From contig NZ_JBFATZ010000002.1 of the NCBI RefSeq assembly GCF_040678635.1, forward strand, positions 124,001-188,000: DNA of 64,000 nucleotides. Direction: 5' to 3'. Positions 1-10,080 of the stretch are shown piece after piece. The position numbers were made by a program, and so were the translations under genes. The notes below the pieces were generated by a model, which had not been told where the DNA came from, did no database searches, and was given only the letters and a program-made list of their open reading frames with translations. The stretch comes from Thermopolyspora sp040678635. GTDB taxonomy: Bacteria; Actinomycetota; Actinomycetes; Streptosporangiales; Streptosporangiaceae. Every line of letters begins with the position of its first letter. The stretch's first letter is position 1.

Positions 1-2700
<2,700 letters not shown>

Positions 2701-2725
2701 GCCTTCCCGGGTTGCTCCGGGCCTC

Positions 2726-2792
2726 GGCCTCTCCGCGCGGTCGCTCCCCGCGCGGGGAGGCCGTCGTGCTTTTGGGCCCTTATCGCGGGCCC
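2726..2792. terminator. Bidirectional terminator hairpins between secA and the convergent gene
   Basis: A 15-bp stem (GGCCTCTCCGCGCGG at 2726-2740 against CCGCGCGGGGAGGCC at 2748-2762, one G-U type mismatch, 7-base loop) is followed by a short T-run (2770-2773). A second perfect 6-bp stem, GGGCCC at 2774-2779 and 2787-2792, lies just before the stop of the gene on the minus strand. The placement suits termination from both sides. Confidence 0.75.
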
Positions 2793-2798
2793 TCGCAG

Positions 2799-3287
2799 TC
2801 AGGCCGTCTCGAACTCCGTGCACAGCCACTGCACGCCGCGTCGCTCCAGCCGTAGCGCGAGGACGTGGTTGCGGTCGCCGCAGTTCACCAGCACGCACAT
2901 CTCGACGGCGCCGTCGTGCGGCCGGTGCACGTGCGGCAGGCCCGCTTTCGGCGGAAGGCGGGTCCGTAGCATCGTCCCGGCCCGGACGAGTTCGGCGTGC
3001 GCGCGGTCGGTGAATCGGTCCGCCACCGAGGCGGCGGGCCGTATGCCCGCGAGGACCTCGGCGACGGCCTGGCCGAGGGCGCGCAGGCGGCGCGGCTCGG
3101 GCAGCGGGGCCGGCGGGTCGAGGACGAGCGGGTCCGGCTCCGGGGCGAGGGCCAGCGCGCCGAAGGTCGCGGGCGGGCCCGCCGGGTCGTCGGCCGTGGC
3201 ATCGGTGCGCTCGTCGTCGTACGGAGGATCGGCGCGTGGGGTGGGGACGAGGCGGGGAAGGGCGACGGGGCGCAGATATCGAGACAT
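2799..3287 (-). CDS. Rv3235-like conserved actinobacterial protein
   Basis: A 162-residue protein of unknown function resembling the small Rv3235 family found beside secA in many actinobacteria. The N-terminal third is proline-, alanine- and arginine-rich and looks disordered. The C-terminal half is more ordered and carries a conserved-looking core, HVHRPHDGAVEMCVLVNCGD, then LALRLERRGVQWLCTEFETA at the very end; the WLCTEFE tail is typical of the family. The start chosen is the ATG at 3287, which has GGAG about seven bases upstream; a longer frame reaches 3437 but has no good ribosome site and a composition unlike coding DNA. No catalytic motif or membrane segment is visible. It converges on secA and a link to secretion is only positional. 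Confidence 0.8.
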   Translation of the reverse strand: MSRYLRPVALPRLVPTPRADPPYDDERTDATADDPAGPPATFGALALAPEPDPLVLDPPAPLPEPRRLRALGQAVAEVLAGIRPAASVADRFTDRAHAELVRAGTMLRTRLPPKAGLPHVHRPHDGAVEMCVLVNCGDRNHVLALRLERRGVQWLCTEFETA

Positions 3288-3540
3288 GGGGGGACTCCGT
3301 TGTCGTCCGGCTGTTGCCGACAGGAACGCATTACTGAGTTTGAGGTCGAGGCGATTGATACGGCGGGCGCGGCGATTGTGCCGCGCCCGTCCCGGCCTTT
3401 TCGGGTGGCGACAGGGTTCATCATGGTGTGTCCGCAATGGCCGCCCGGCCGTTCCTGGTCCGAAAACGGGATGGCCGGTATTCCGGCCGAGGCCCGGACG
3501 CGATGCGGACGTCCCTATCGGTCTACTCGACCCCTCGGCC

Positions 3541-3632
3541 TTCTCGGGCGCCTTCTCGACGCCTACTCGGACGCCTTCTCGGACGCCTTCTCGGGCGCCT
3601 TCTCGGGCGCCTTCTCGACGCCTACTCGACGC
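3541..3632. repeat. Period-12 tandem repeat in a 357-bp spacer
   Basis: About eight copies of a 12-base unit close to TTCTCGGGCGCC, with two 11-base units and GGGC/GGAC variants. It lies in the otherwise geneless stretch 3288-3644 between two leftward genes. Nothing else was recognised in that stretch except the upstream region of the Rv3235-like gene. Confidence 0.85.
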
Positions 3633-3644
3633 GGTGCGGATCCG

Positions 3645-4421
3645 TCAGCTTGGCAGGGTCTGGCGGCGGGGCCTGCCGGGGGTACGGGGGCGGATCGGGG
3701 ATTCCAGGGCCGTGCGAAGCTGGTAGCGGTCGGCGCGGTAGGTGGACACGCCCAGTTCGGCGCAGACGCCCCCGGCGAAGGAGCGGTGCTGCAGGAGGAG
3801 GACGGCGCCGCCGCGCGGGAGCCTGAGCAGGTCCGCGTCGCCCGGGTCGGCGATGCCCGCGTCGATGGTCAGCTCGCCCGCGTCGAAGACGATGCCGTAG
3901 ACGCTCTCCAGCAGGGCGTACAGCGAGCGGTCGGTCAGGTCGTGGGCGTCCAGGCCGGGCGCGAGCGCGACGGGGATGTGCGCCCGCTCGATGCACAGCG
4001 GCTCGCCGTCGGCCGTGCGGAGCCGCTCGATGAAGTACACCTGGTCGCCGGGCCGGATGGCGAGCTGCCGGGCCAGGTGGGTGCTGGCGGCGACCACCCG
4101 CCGGTCCAGGTCGCGGGCGCCCGGTTCCATGCCGCGGGCCCGCACGTCCTCGGTGAACGAGGTCAGGTGCAGCGTCATCTCGATCTTCGGCCGGGCCACG
4201 AAGGTGCCCTTGCCCGGCACCCGGTGCAGCCGTCCCTCGGAGACCAGGTGGTCGACGGCCTGCCGTACCGTCATGCGGGAAAGGCCGTAGCGGGTGCACA
4301 GCTCCCGCTCGGACGGGATGGCCGAGCCGATGGGCAGCTCGTTGCCCTCGATCAGGTCGAGCAGGATCTCCCGGAGCTGAAAGTACTTCGGCACCGGGCT
4401 GGCGGGGTCGATTCGGGCCAC
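3645..4421 (-). CDS. GntR/HutC-family transcriptional regulator (DasR-like)
   Basis: A 258-residue sugar-responsive repressor. Residues about 8-75 form the GntR winged helix (PIGSAIPSERELCTRYGLSR, then MTVRQAVDHLVSEGRLHRVPGKGTFV), and the rest is a UTRA ligand-binding domain of the HutC subfamily (from MTLHLTSFTEDVRARGM onward, including VYFIERLRTADGEPLCIER). The GTG at 4421 is taken as start because AAAGGGGGG stands just upstream; an upstream ATG at 4469 would overlap the operator region. It is divergent from the SIS-domain gene with a DasR-type palindrome between them, and ptsH, ptsI and a NagZ-like gene follow. This context, and the known role of DasR as a glucosamine-6-phosphate-responsive regulator of GlcNAc and PTS genes in Streptomyces, supports the same kind of role here. 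Whether it is DasR itself or a paralogue cannot be told from this window. Confidence 0.9.
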   Translation of the reverse strand: MARIDPASPVPKYFQLREILLDLIEGNELPIGSAIPSERELCTRYGLSRMTVRQAVDHLVSEGRLHRVPGKGTFVARPKIEMTLHLTSFTEDVRARGMEPGARDLDRRVVAASTHLARQLAIRPGDQVYFIERLRTADGEPLCIERAHIPVALAPGLDAHDLTDRSLYALLESVYGIVFDAGELTIDAGIADPGDADLLRLPRGGAVLLLQHRSFAGGVCAELGVSTYRADRYQLRTALESPIRPRTPGRPRRQTLPS

Positions 4422-4469
4422 GCGGCCCCCCTTTCGTGTCCCCTCTGGGGTGCTGAGCGTATGGTACAT

Positions 4470-4492
4470 ACTGGTCTAGTCCGGACTGGACC
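4470..4492. promoter_or_regulatory. DasR/HutC-type operator in the divergent promoter
   Basis: ACTGGTCTAGTCCGGA at 4470-4485 matches the Streptomyces dre consensus ACTGGTCTAGACCACT at 12 of 16 positions. It is also half of a 20-bp inverted repeat, GGTCTAGTCC (4473-4482) and GGACTGGACC (4483-4492), one mismatch between arms. It lies 49 bases upstream of the regulator start and 29 upstream of the SIS gene start, so one site could control both. Confidence 0.75.
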
Positions 4493-4520
4493 GGTGGCCG
4501 TCGAGGGGATGGGGCCTGCG

Positions 4521-5555
4521 ATGACGAGCAGAATGCGAAGCGAGATCGCCGAGCAGCCGGACGCGCTGCGCGCCACGCTGGGCGCCCTGCGGCCGCGGGT
4601 GGACGAGGTCCGCGCGCTGGGCGGGCGGGCCCGGCAGTTGCTGTTCATCGCCCGGGGGACGTCCGACAACGCGGCGGTGTACGGCCGGTATCTGGTCGAG
4701 GCGTACGCCGGGCGTCCGGCGGGCCTGGCCGCGCCGTCGATCGCGACCACCTACCGGCGCCGCATGGACCTCGACGGGGTGCTCGCCGTGGCGTTGTCGC
4801 AGTCGGGCCGCACCGAGGAGATCGTCGAGACGCTGGCGTGGGCGAAGGACTGCGGGGCCGGAACCGTCGCGATCACCAACGGCGGGCCGTCGAGCCCGCT
4901 CGCCGAGGTCGCCGACCTCGCGCTGTGCACCGAGGCGGGCGAGGAGAAGGCGGTCCCGGCGACCAAGACGTACACCACCCAGCTCGCCGCCCTCGCCGTG
5001 CTCGGGCTCGGGCTCGGCGCGGAGGTGGACGCCGGGGACCTGGATCGGGTGCCGGACGCGGTGGAGGCGCTGATCGACGCGCCCGGCGACCTCGACGCCG
5101 TCGTCGACGGCCTCGCCGGGGTGGCCGGGGTGGTCGTGTCCGGGCGGGGCATGGCGTTCTCGACCGCGCTTGAGCTCGCCCTCAAGCTCAAGGAGGCGTG
5201 TTACCTGCACGCCATGGGCCTGTCCTACGCCGATCTGCTGCACGGCCCGATCGCCGTGGTGGACCGGGACACCCCGGCGATCCTGGTGGCGGCCGGATCC
5301 GGGCCGACGCTGCCCGGCACGGTCGCGCTCGCGGGACGCGTGCGGGGGGCGGGCGCGGCGGCGTACGGCGTGGGCGGCGGCGGCGCGCTCGCGGAGGCGT
5401 CCACGGCCTGCCTCAACGGCCCCGACCTGCCCGAGTGGGTGGCGCCGATGGGGCTGATCGTGCCCGGCCAGCTGCTCACCGAGGCCCTGGCCCGCAGGCT
5501 GGGCATCGACCCGGACTCCCCGCGCGGCCTGAACAAGATCACCCAGACGGACTGA
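4521..5555 (+). CDS. SIS-domain sugar-phosphate isomerase-like protein (GlmS isomerase half)
   Basis: A 344-residue protein with two SIS (sugar isomerase) domains, like the C-terminal isomerase half of glucosamine-6-phosphate synthase but with no N-terminal glutaminase domain. Motifs include LLFIARGTSDNAAVYGRYLVE near the start, the phosphosugar-binding SQSGRTEEIVETL, the VPATKTYTTQL segment, and ALELALKLKEACYLHAMGLSYADLLHGPIA (read in two blocks) in the second domain. Such proteins commonly act as glucosamine-6-phosphate deaminase- or fructosamine-6-phosphate-type enzymes. The ATG at 4521 follows GGGG at a good distance; an in-frame ATG at 4509 is a weaker alternative because its GAGGGG abuts it. 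The operator at 4470-4492 and the downstream PTS genes support an amino-sugar role. The exact substrate is not determined. Confidence 0.88.
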   Translation: MTSRMRSEIAEQPDALRATLGALRPRVDEVRALGGRARQLLFIARGTSDNAAVYGRYLVEAYAGRPAGLAAPSIATTYRRRMDLDGVLAVALSQSGRTEEIVETLAWAKDCGAGTVAITNGGPSSPLAEVADLALCTEAGEEKAVPATKTYTTQLAALAVLGLGLGAEVDAGDLDRVPDAVEALIDAPGDLDAVVDGLAGVAGVVVSGRGMAFSTALELALKLKEACYLHAMGLSYADLLHGPIAVVDRDTPAILVAAGSGPTLPGTVALAGRVRGAGAAAYGVGGGGALAEASTACLNGPDLPEWVAPMGLIVPGQLLTEALARRLGIDPDSPRGLNKITQTD

Positions 5556-5600
5556 CGCGCATCGGCCGACCCCGTACCGGCGCTCGACCGTGCCCGGCGG

Positions 5601-5652
5601 CAGAGACCCCCGAGAGACCCCCGAGAGACCCCGAGAGACCCCGAGAGACCCC
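5601..5652. repeat. Short tandem repeat between the SIS gene and ptsH
   Basis: About five copies of an 11-12-base unit GAGACCCC(C)GA. It sits in the 158-bp spacer between the SIS gene stop and ptsH. No T-run follows, so it is listed as a repeat rather than a terminator. Confidence 0.8.
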
Positions 5653-5713
5653 GGGGGCGCGGCGCGAGCCATGAGAATCATGGGAGGATGAAGTCCGGCC
5701 GAAACGGGGAAGG

Positions 5714-5980
5714 ATGGGAACATTGCCGGAACGGAAGGTCACGATCGAGTCGGAGATCGGGTTGCACGCGCGCCCGGCGGCGACGTTCGTGCAGACCGCG
5801 GCGAAGGCGCCGATCGAGGTGACCGTCGCCAAGCGAGGCGGTGAGCCGGTGAACGCCAAGAGCATCCTGTCGATCCTCGCCTTGGACGTGCGCCAGGGCG
5901 ACACCATCATCATCCGCGCCGAGGGCGAGGGCGCCGAGGAACTCCTCGACCAACTCGCCGCGATCGCCGCGGCCCCCTGA
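5714..5980 (+). CDS. ptsH: Phosphocarrier protein HPr
   Basis: HPr passes the phosphoryl group from enzyme I to the sugar-specific EIIA domains of the phosphotransferase system. The 88-residue length is normal. The active-site histidine is His18 in GLHARPA. The segment NAKSILSILAL follows, with Ser50 at the place of the regulatory Ser46 of Gram-positive HPr. ATG 5714 is listed, but GGGGAAGG runs straight into it. TTG at 5723 (codon 4), about ten bases after AAGG, may be the real start and would give an 85-residue protein of typical length. ptsI begins one base after the stop, so the two are surely co-transcribed. No EIIA, EIIB or EIIC gene is present in the window. Confidence 0.95.
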   Translation: MGTLPERKVTIESEIGLHARPAATFVQTAAKAPIEVTVAKRGGEPVNAKSILSILALDVRQGDTIIIRAEGEGAEELLDQLAAIAAAP

Positions 5981-5981
5981 G

Positions 5982-7670
5982 ATGGACCGGCTCGCCGGAG
6001 CCGGAGTGAGCCCCGGTGTCGGCTACGGGCCGGTGCGCCGCCTGGTGAAGCGGGCGCCCGTCCCGCAGCGCGGCGCGCGGCACGGCGGGGACGCCGACGC
6101 CGAGCGGGCCAGGGCCGCCGCCGCCCTCGAACAGGTCGCGGCCGACCTGGAGGAGCGCGGCGCGAAGGCCGGCGGCGTGGCGCACGAGATCCTCAGCGCC
6201 CAGGCGATGATGGCCCGCGACCCCGACCTGTCGGCCTCCGTGCACGAGCTGATCGGCGACGGCCTGTCCGCCGCCCGGGCCGTCTACGACTCCTTCGCCG
6301 TCTTCCGCGAGGCCATCACCCGGGCGGGCGGCTACTTCGCCGAGCGCGCCGCCGACCTCGACGACGTCCGCGACCGCGCCATCCTCCTGCTCGACGTCCT
6401 CGCCGCGGACGAGGGGACGGACGACCCGGCGCGGCGGACCGGCGTGCCGTACGTGCTGGTGGCCCGGGACATCGCGCCCGCGGACGCGGCCGTGCTGCCG
6501 CCCGGGGAGGTGGCCGCGTTCGTGATCGAGGAGGGCGGGCCGACCAGCCACACGGCGATCCTTGCGCGGGCCATGGGGGTGCCCGCGGTGGTGGCGTGTT
6601 CCGGGGCGACGCGCTTGCCGGAGGGCACGCCGGTGCTGGTGGACGGCACCGCGGGCGAGGTGCGGGTGGCGCCGCCGGAGCGGGAGGTCGCCCGGGCCAG
6701 GGCGCGGGCCGGGCCGCGGACGGCGCGGCCGTCGCGCGTGCGGGGACCCGGCAGGACGGCGGACGGCCGCGCGGTGGAGCTGCTGGCGAACATCGGCACG
6801 CCGCGCGACGTCGAGGCCGCGCTCGGCTGCGGCGCGGAGGGCGTGGGGCTGTACCGGACCGAGTTCCTGTTCATGGACCGGCGGTCCGAGCCGGGGCCTG
6901 ACGAGCAGCGGGACGCCTACCGGCCGGTCCTGGAGGCGTTCCCCGAGGGCCGGGTGGTGGTGCGCACGCTCGACGCCGGGGCCGACAAGCCGCTGGCGTT
7001 CCTGCCTCCCCCGGAGGAGGAGCCGAACCCCGCGCTGGGGCGGCGCGGCCTGCGGCTGCACGAGGCCCACCCCCGCATCCTGGAGAACCAGCTCGACGCG
7101 CTCGCGCGGGCCGCGTCGGGCCTGCCGGCCCGGCTCCAGGTCATGGCCCCGATGGTCGCCACCGTGGAGGGGGCGGAGTGGTTCGTCCGGGCCTGCCGTA
7201 CGACGGGCCTGACCTCGGCCGGAGTGATGATCGAGGTCCCGGCCGCCGCGGTGCGCGCCCGCGACCTCGCCACCGTGGTCGACTTCTTCTCGATCGGCAC
7301 CAACGACCTGGCCCAGTACGCCTTCGCCGCCGACCGCCAGCTCGGCGCGCTGCACGCGGTGCAGGATCCGTGGCATCCCGCGCTGCTCGACCTGGTCGCC
7401 CTCGTGGCCGACGCGGGCGAGCGGGCGGGCCTGGAGTGCGGCGTCTGCGGCGAGGCGGCGGCGGATCCCGCGCTCGCCTGCGTGCTGGCGGGTCTCGGCG
7501 TGTCGTCGCTGTCGATGACGCCCACGGCGCTGTCCGAGGTGCGGGCGGCGCTGGCCGGGCACACGTTCGACCGGTGCCGCGCGGCGGCGGAGGCGGCGCG
7601 CGCCGCGCGGACCGCCGCCGAGGCCAGGGCCGCGGCGCGGGCGATGTTGCCCGCTCTGGGGGATGGATGA
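5982..7670 (+). CDS. ptsI: PTS enzyme I (phosphoenolpyruvate-protein phosphotransferase)
   Basis: Enzyme I takes phosphate from phosphoenolpyruvate and gives it to HPr, the first step of PTS sugar uptake in the cytoplasm. The 562 residues show the HPr-binding helical domain (about 1-130), the phosphohistidine swivelling domain with His190 in EEGGPTSHTAILAR, and the C-terminal PEP-binding TIM barrel containing GVGLYRTEFLFM, RTLDAGADKPLAF, IGTNDLAQYAF and the catalytic Cys489 in GVCGEAA. Every key residue is present, so the enzyme should be active. It is slightly short at the N-terminus compared with E. coli EI (575). The start ATG lies one base after the ptsH stop. The operon likely answers to the DasR-like repressor encoded upstream, though a separate promoter before ptsH cannot be excluded. 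Confidence 0.95.
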   Translation: MDRLAGAGVSPGVGYGPVRRLVKRAPVPQRGARHGGDADAERARAAAALEQVAADLEERGAKAGGVAHEILSAQAMMARDPDLSASVHELIGDGLSAARAVYDSFAVFREAITRAGGYFAERAADLDDVRDRAILLLDVLAADEGTDDPARRTGVPYVLVARDIAPADAAVLPPGEVAAFVIEEGGPTSHTAILARAMGVPAVVACSGATRLPEGTPVLVDGTAGEVRVAPPEREVARARARAGPRTARPSRVRGPGRTADGRAVELLANIGTPRDVEAALGCGAEGVGLYRTEFLFMDRRSEPGPDEQRDAYRPVLEAFPEGRVVVRTLDAGADKPLAFLPPPEEEPNPALGRRGLRLHEAHPRILENQLDALARAASGLPARLQVMAPMVATVEGAEWFVRACRTTGLTSAGVMIEVPAAAVRARDLATVVDFFSIGTNDLAQYAFAADRQLGALHAVQDPWHPALLDLVALVADAGERAGLECGVCGEAAADPALACVLAGLGVSSLSMTPTALSEVRAALAGHTFDRCRAAAEAARAARTAAEARAAARAMLPALGDG

Positions 7671-7708
7671 GTTTCCGGGGGCTGAGCTTCTCGGAGCGCC
7701 GTCGCCGA

Positions 7709-7714
7709 TAGCGT
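7709..7714 (+). promoter_or_regulatory. -10 hexamer of a probable leaderless promoter for the NagZ-like gene
   Basis: TAGCGT ends seven bases before the ATG at 7722. Transcription would start at or next to the start codon. This arrangement recurs in the window before prfB, smpB, the gene at 33334 and the gene at 54113. Confidence 0.5.
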
Positions 7715-7721
7715 GGAGGTC

Positions 7722-9014
7722 ATGGTTCGAGGCACCAGGATCGCGGTCTTTCTCATGATGACGTCCCTGCTGGCGGGCTGCGGCGGTGCGTCCGCCCGCC
7801 CCGCGAAGGAGGCGGGCCCCCGCTCGGCGAGCCCGTCCGCGTCGCCGGACGTGCCCGTGACCCAGGCCGCCTCGGCCGAGACGGCGCCGGTGGACCGGCT
7901 CGCCCGGATGAGCGTGGAGGAGAAGGTCGGGCAGCTGTTCATGCCCGTCCTGTACGGCGCGCACGCCGACACCGCGCACAAGGAGAACATGGCGCAGTTC
8001 GGGGTGAAGACTCCGGCCGAGGTGATCCGCAAGTACCGGCTGGGCGGGGCGATCCTGTTCCCCTGGTCGGGCAACATCGAGAGCGTCGCCCAGATCGTCC
8101 GGCTCACCAACGGCCTGCAGCGGGCGGCCGGCGACGTCCCGCTGCTGATCGGCATCGACCAGGAGAACGGCCGGGTGGCGCGGCTGGGCTCGCTGGTGAC
8201 CAAGCTGCCGCAGGCCAAGACGATCGGCGACACCGGCGAGACCCGCTGGGCGCGGGCCGCCGCGCGGGTGACCGGCGCGGAGCTGCGGGCGCTGGGCATC
8301 AACCTCGACTTCGCGCCGGTGGCCGACGTCAACGTCAATCCCCGCAATCCGATCATCGGCCCCCGGGCGTACGGCGCGAATCCGACCAAGGTCGCCAAAA
8401 TGGTCGGCGCGGCGGTGGACGGCTTCCACGACGCGGGGGTGGCCGCGACGGCCAAGCACTTCCCCGGGCACGGCGACACGACCGTGGACAGCCACACCGG
8501 GCTGCCGGTGATCAGGCACTCGCCGAAGCAGTGGGACAGGCTCGACGCGCCGCCGTTCCGGGAGGCGATCGCGCGCAAGGTGGACGCGATCATGTCCGCC
8601 CATGTGATGATGCCGAAGCTGGACCGGTCGGGCGACCCGGCGACGCTGTCCAAGCCGATCCTGACCGGCCTGCTGCGTGAGCGGCTCGGCTTCAAGGGCG
8701 TCGTGTTCACCGACTCGCTGCAGATGCAGGGGGTGCGGGAGAAGTACGGCGACGGCGAGGTGGCGGTGCGGGCCATCCTCGCGGGGGCGGACATCCTGCT
8801 CATGCCGCCGAACTTCGCCCGCGCCCACGCCGCGGTGCTCGCCGCCGTGAAGTCCGGGCGGATCTCCGCCAAGCGGCTGGACCAGTCGGTCGCCCGGGTG
8901 CTCAAGCTGAAGGAGGACCGCGGCCTGTTCACCGCCAAGCCCGCCGACGCGGCGAAGGCCGAGAAGATCATCAAGTCGCCCGAGCACCTGAAGGTCGCCC
9001 GCTCCATCGGCTGA
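7722..9014 (+). CDS. NagZ-like glycoside hydrolase family 3 lipoprotein (beta-N-acetylglucosaminidase)
   Basis: A 430-residue exported lipoprotein predicted to remove terminal N-acetylglucosamine from muropeptides or chitin-type oligosaccharides. The N-terminus is a lipoprotein signal with lipobox LLAGC (Cys20). The GH3 barrel follows, with LLIGIDQENGRVARL, the NagZ-type motif KHFPGHGDTTVDSH (residues 245-258; Asp256 and His258 form the catalytic dyad region) and the nucleophile Asp331 in VVFTDSLQMQGV. Only the N-terminal barrel is present, as in NagZ, without the C-terminal GH3 domain of beta-glucosidases. The ATG at 7722 is preceded by GGAGGT only one base away and by a TAGCGT -10 element seven bases away, so translation is probably leaderless; the in-frame GTG 7713 is an alternative. 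It sits behind the PTS genes and would feed GlcNAc into amino-sugar metabolism. Confidence 0.92.
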   Translation: MVRGTRIAVFLMMTSLLAGCGGASARPAKEAGPRSASPSASPDVPVTQAASAETAPVDRLARMSVEEKVGQLFMPVLYGAHADTAHKENMAQFGVKTPAEVIRKYRLGGAILFPWSGNIESVAQIVRLTNGLQRAAGDVPLLIGIDQENGRVARLGSLVTKLPQAKTIGDTGETRWARAAARVTGAELRALGINLDFAPVADVNVNPRNPIIGPRAYGANPTKVAKMVGAAVDGFHDAGVAATAKHFPGHGDTTVDSHTGLPVIRHSPKQWDRLDAPPFREAIARKVDAIMSAHVMMPKLDRSGDPATLSKPILTGLLRERLGFKGVVFTDSLQMQGVREKYGDGEVAVRAILAGADILLMPPNFARAHAAVLAAVKSGRISAKRLDQSVARVLKLKEDRGLFTAKPADAAKAEKIIKSPEHLKVARSIG

Positions 9015-9025
9015 GAACGGACAAC

Positions 9026-9175
9026 GAACCTTTTTCAACCTGCCCAGAGGGTCGGGTAGGCCATGTGGCGGTCTGCCGCGGCGATGGCCACTCAGCCTCT
9101 TCGCCGACCCGACCCGCTGTGGCGGAGTCCTCGTGTAGCCCTGGTGACCGGCCAACTCGATGGTGAAGAAGGTTC
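9026..9175. other. Nested inverted repeats filling the nagZ-HAD spacer (structured RNA or MITE-like)
   Basis: Three nested inverted repeats occupy this 150-bp stretch. The outer arms are GAACCTTTTTCA (9026-9037) and TGAAGAAGGTTC (9164-9175), one mismatch. The middle arms are GGGTCGGGT (9049-9057) and ACCCGACCC (9107-9115), perfect. The inner arms are GGCCAT (9059-9064) and ATGGCC (9084-9089), perfect. No coding potential was recognised. It could be a transcript structure or a small inverted-repeat element; no clear target-site duplication flanks it. A TAGGCT -10-like hexamer follows at 9178-9183. Confidence 0.6.
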
Positions 9176-9217
9176 AATAGGCTTAGAGACTAGAACGTCA
9201 TTCTGCCTGGAGGGTCC

Positions 9218-9991
9218 GTGATCAAGGGTGTGCTGATCGACTGGGGCGGCGTGCTCACGACGAGGCTGTCGGAGGCGATCGGGGCGTGGCTCGCCGCCGA
9301 CCGGATCGACGTCCCGCACTACCGCGCCGTGATGACCGAGATGGTCAACGGCGCCTACGCCGAGTCCGCCGCCGAGCACGACACCGGCCCCGCCGCAGGC
9401 AACGACGCCGACCACGACTCAGGCCACGACTCAGGCCACGACTCAGGCCACGACTCAGGCCACGACTCAGGCCACGACACCGAAACCGCCGCCACCAGGG
9501 AGAACCTCATCCACGCGCTCGAACGCGGCGAGGTCGAGGTCGCCGAGTTCGAGCGCGCCCTCGCCGAGCGGCTGCGCACCCTGGACGGCGGGATCCCGGT
9601 CGCCGAGGGCATCCTGACGCGGATGTTCGCCGCCTTCCGCCCGGTGGAGCCCATGTACGACATGTTGCGGGCCGTACGGGCGGCGGGGATGCGCACCTGC
9701 CTGGTGTCCAACTCCTGGGGCGCGGAGTACCCCCGCGACGGCTGGGACGAGCTGTTCGACGGCATCGTCATCTCCGGCGAGGTCGGCATGCGCAAGCCCG
9801 AGCCGCGCATCTTCCGGCACGCGCTCGGCGTGATCGGCCTGGAGGCGGACCAGTGCGTCTTCATCGACGACATCGAGGCCAACATCACGGCCGCGCGGCG
9901 GCTCGGCATCCACGGCATCCACCACACCGACCCCGCCGTGACCCTCACCGAGCTGGAAAGACTGCTCCGCCTCACGTTCCCTCCGGTATGA
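9218..9991 (+). CDS. HAD-superfamily hydrolase with a His/Asp-rich repeat insert
   Basis: A 257-residue HAD-family phosphatase or dehalogenase-like protein. Motif I is VLIDWGGVLT (Asp8 nucleophile; the second Asp of DxDxT is Gly, as in several epoxide-hydrolase-like HADs). Motif II is TCLVSNSWG, motif III is the Lys in GMRKPEPRIF, and motif IV is CVFIDDIEANI. Residues about 66-87, in the cap-domain region, are five copies of His-Asp-Ser-Gly plus a final His-Asp-Thr, encoded by a 12-base tandem repeat. The GTG at 9218 follows GGAGGG at the right distance. It begins a run of small cytosolic genes on the same strand. The substrate is unknown. The insert may bind metal or simply be an expanded loop. 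Confidence 0.88.
   Translation: MIKGVLIDWGGVLTTRLSEAIGAWLAADRIDVPHYRAVMTEMVNGAYAESAAEHDTGPAAGNDADHDSGHDSGHDSGHDSGHDSGHDTETAATRENLIHALERGEVEVAEFERALAERLRTLDGGIPVAEGILTRMFAAFRPVEPMYDMLRAVRAAGMRTCLVSNSWGAEYPRDGWDELFDGIVISGEVGMRKPEPRIFRHALGVIGLEADQCVFIDDIEANITAARRLGIHGIHHTDPAVTLTELERLLRLTFPPV
9413..9478 (+). repeat. In-frame 12-base tandem repeat coding for HDSG units
   Basis: Five nearly identical 12-base units (CACGACTCAGGC) and a diverged sixth, exactly in codon phase inside the HAD gene. Identity between units at the DNA level, including the rarer TCA serine codon each time, shows recent expansion by slippage. Confidence 0.92.
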
Positions 9992-10080
9992 TCCTCGCTT
10001 TCGGAGGAGACCGGACCGACGGGCCGCCACCCACCTAGGCGGCCTCGATATCGCAATTGACATATCGCAATCGAGGAAGA

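Noticed and set aside
3541..3632. CRISPR array
   Set aside because: Units are only 11-12 bases, contiguous and without unique spacers; there are no cas genes nearby.
2997..5555. A continuous frame that would fuse about 500 extra residues to the SIS protein
   Set aside because: The upstream part runs through the opposite-strand Rv3235-like and GntR genes, the 12-base repeat and the divergent operator; the real start is at 4521.
5910..9155. A very long open frame on the minus strand opposite ptsI and nagZ
   Set aside because: High third-position GC keeps antisense frames open; composition is low-complexity Arg/Gly/Pro and the plus-strand genes have clear motifs. The same applies to long antisense frames over glutamate dehydrogenase, aftD and others.
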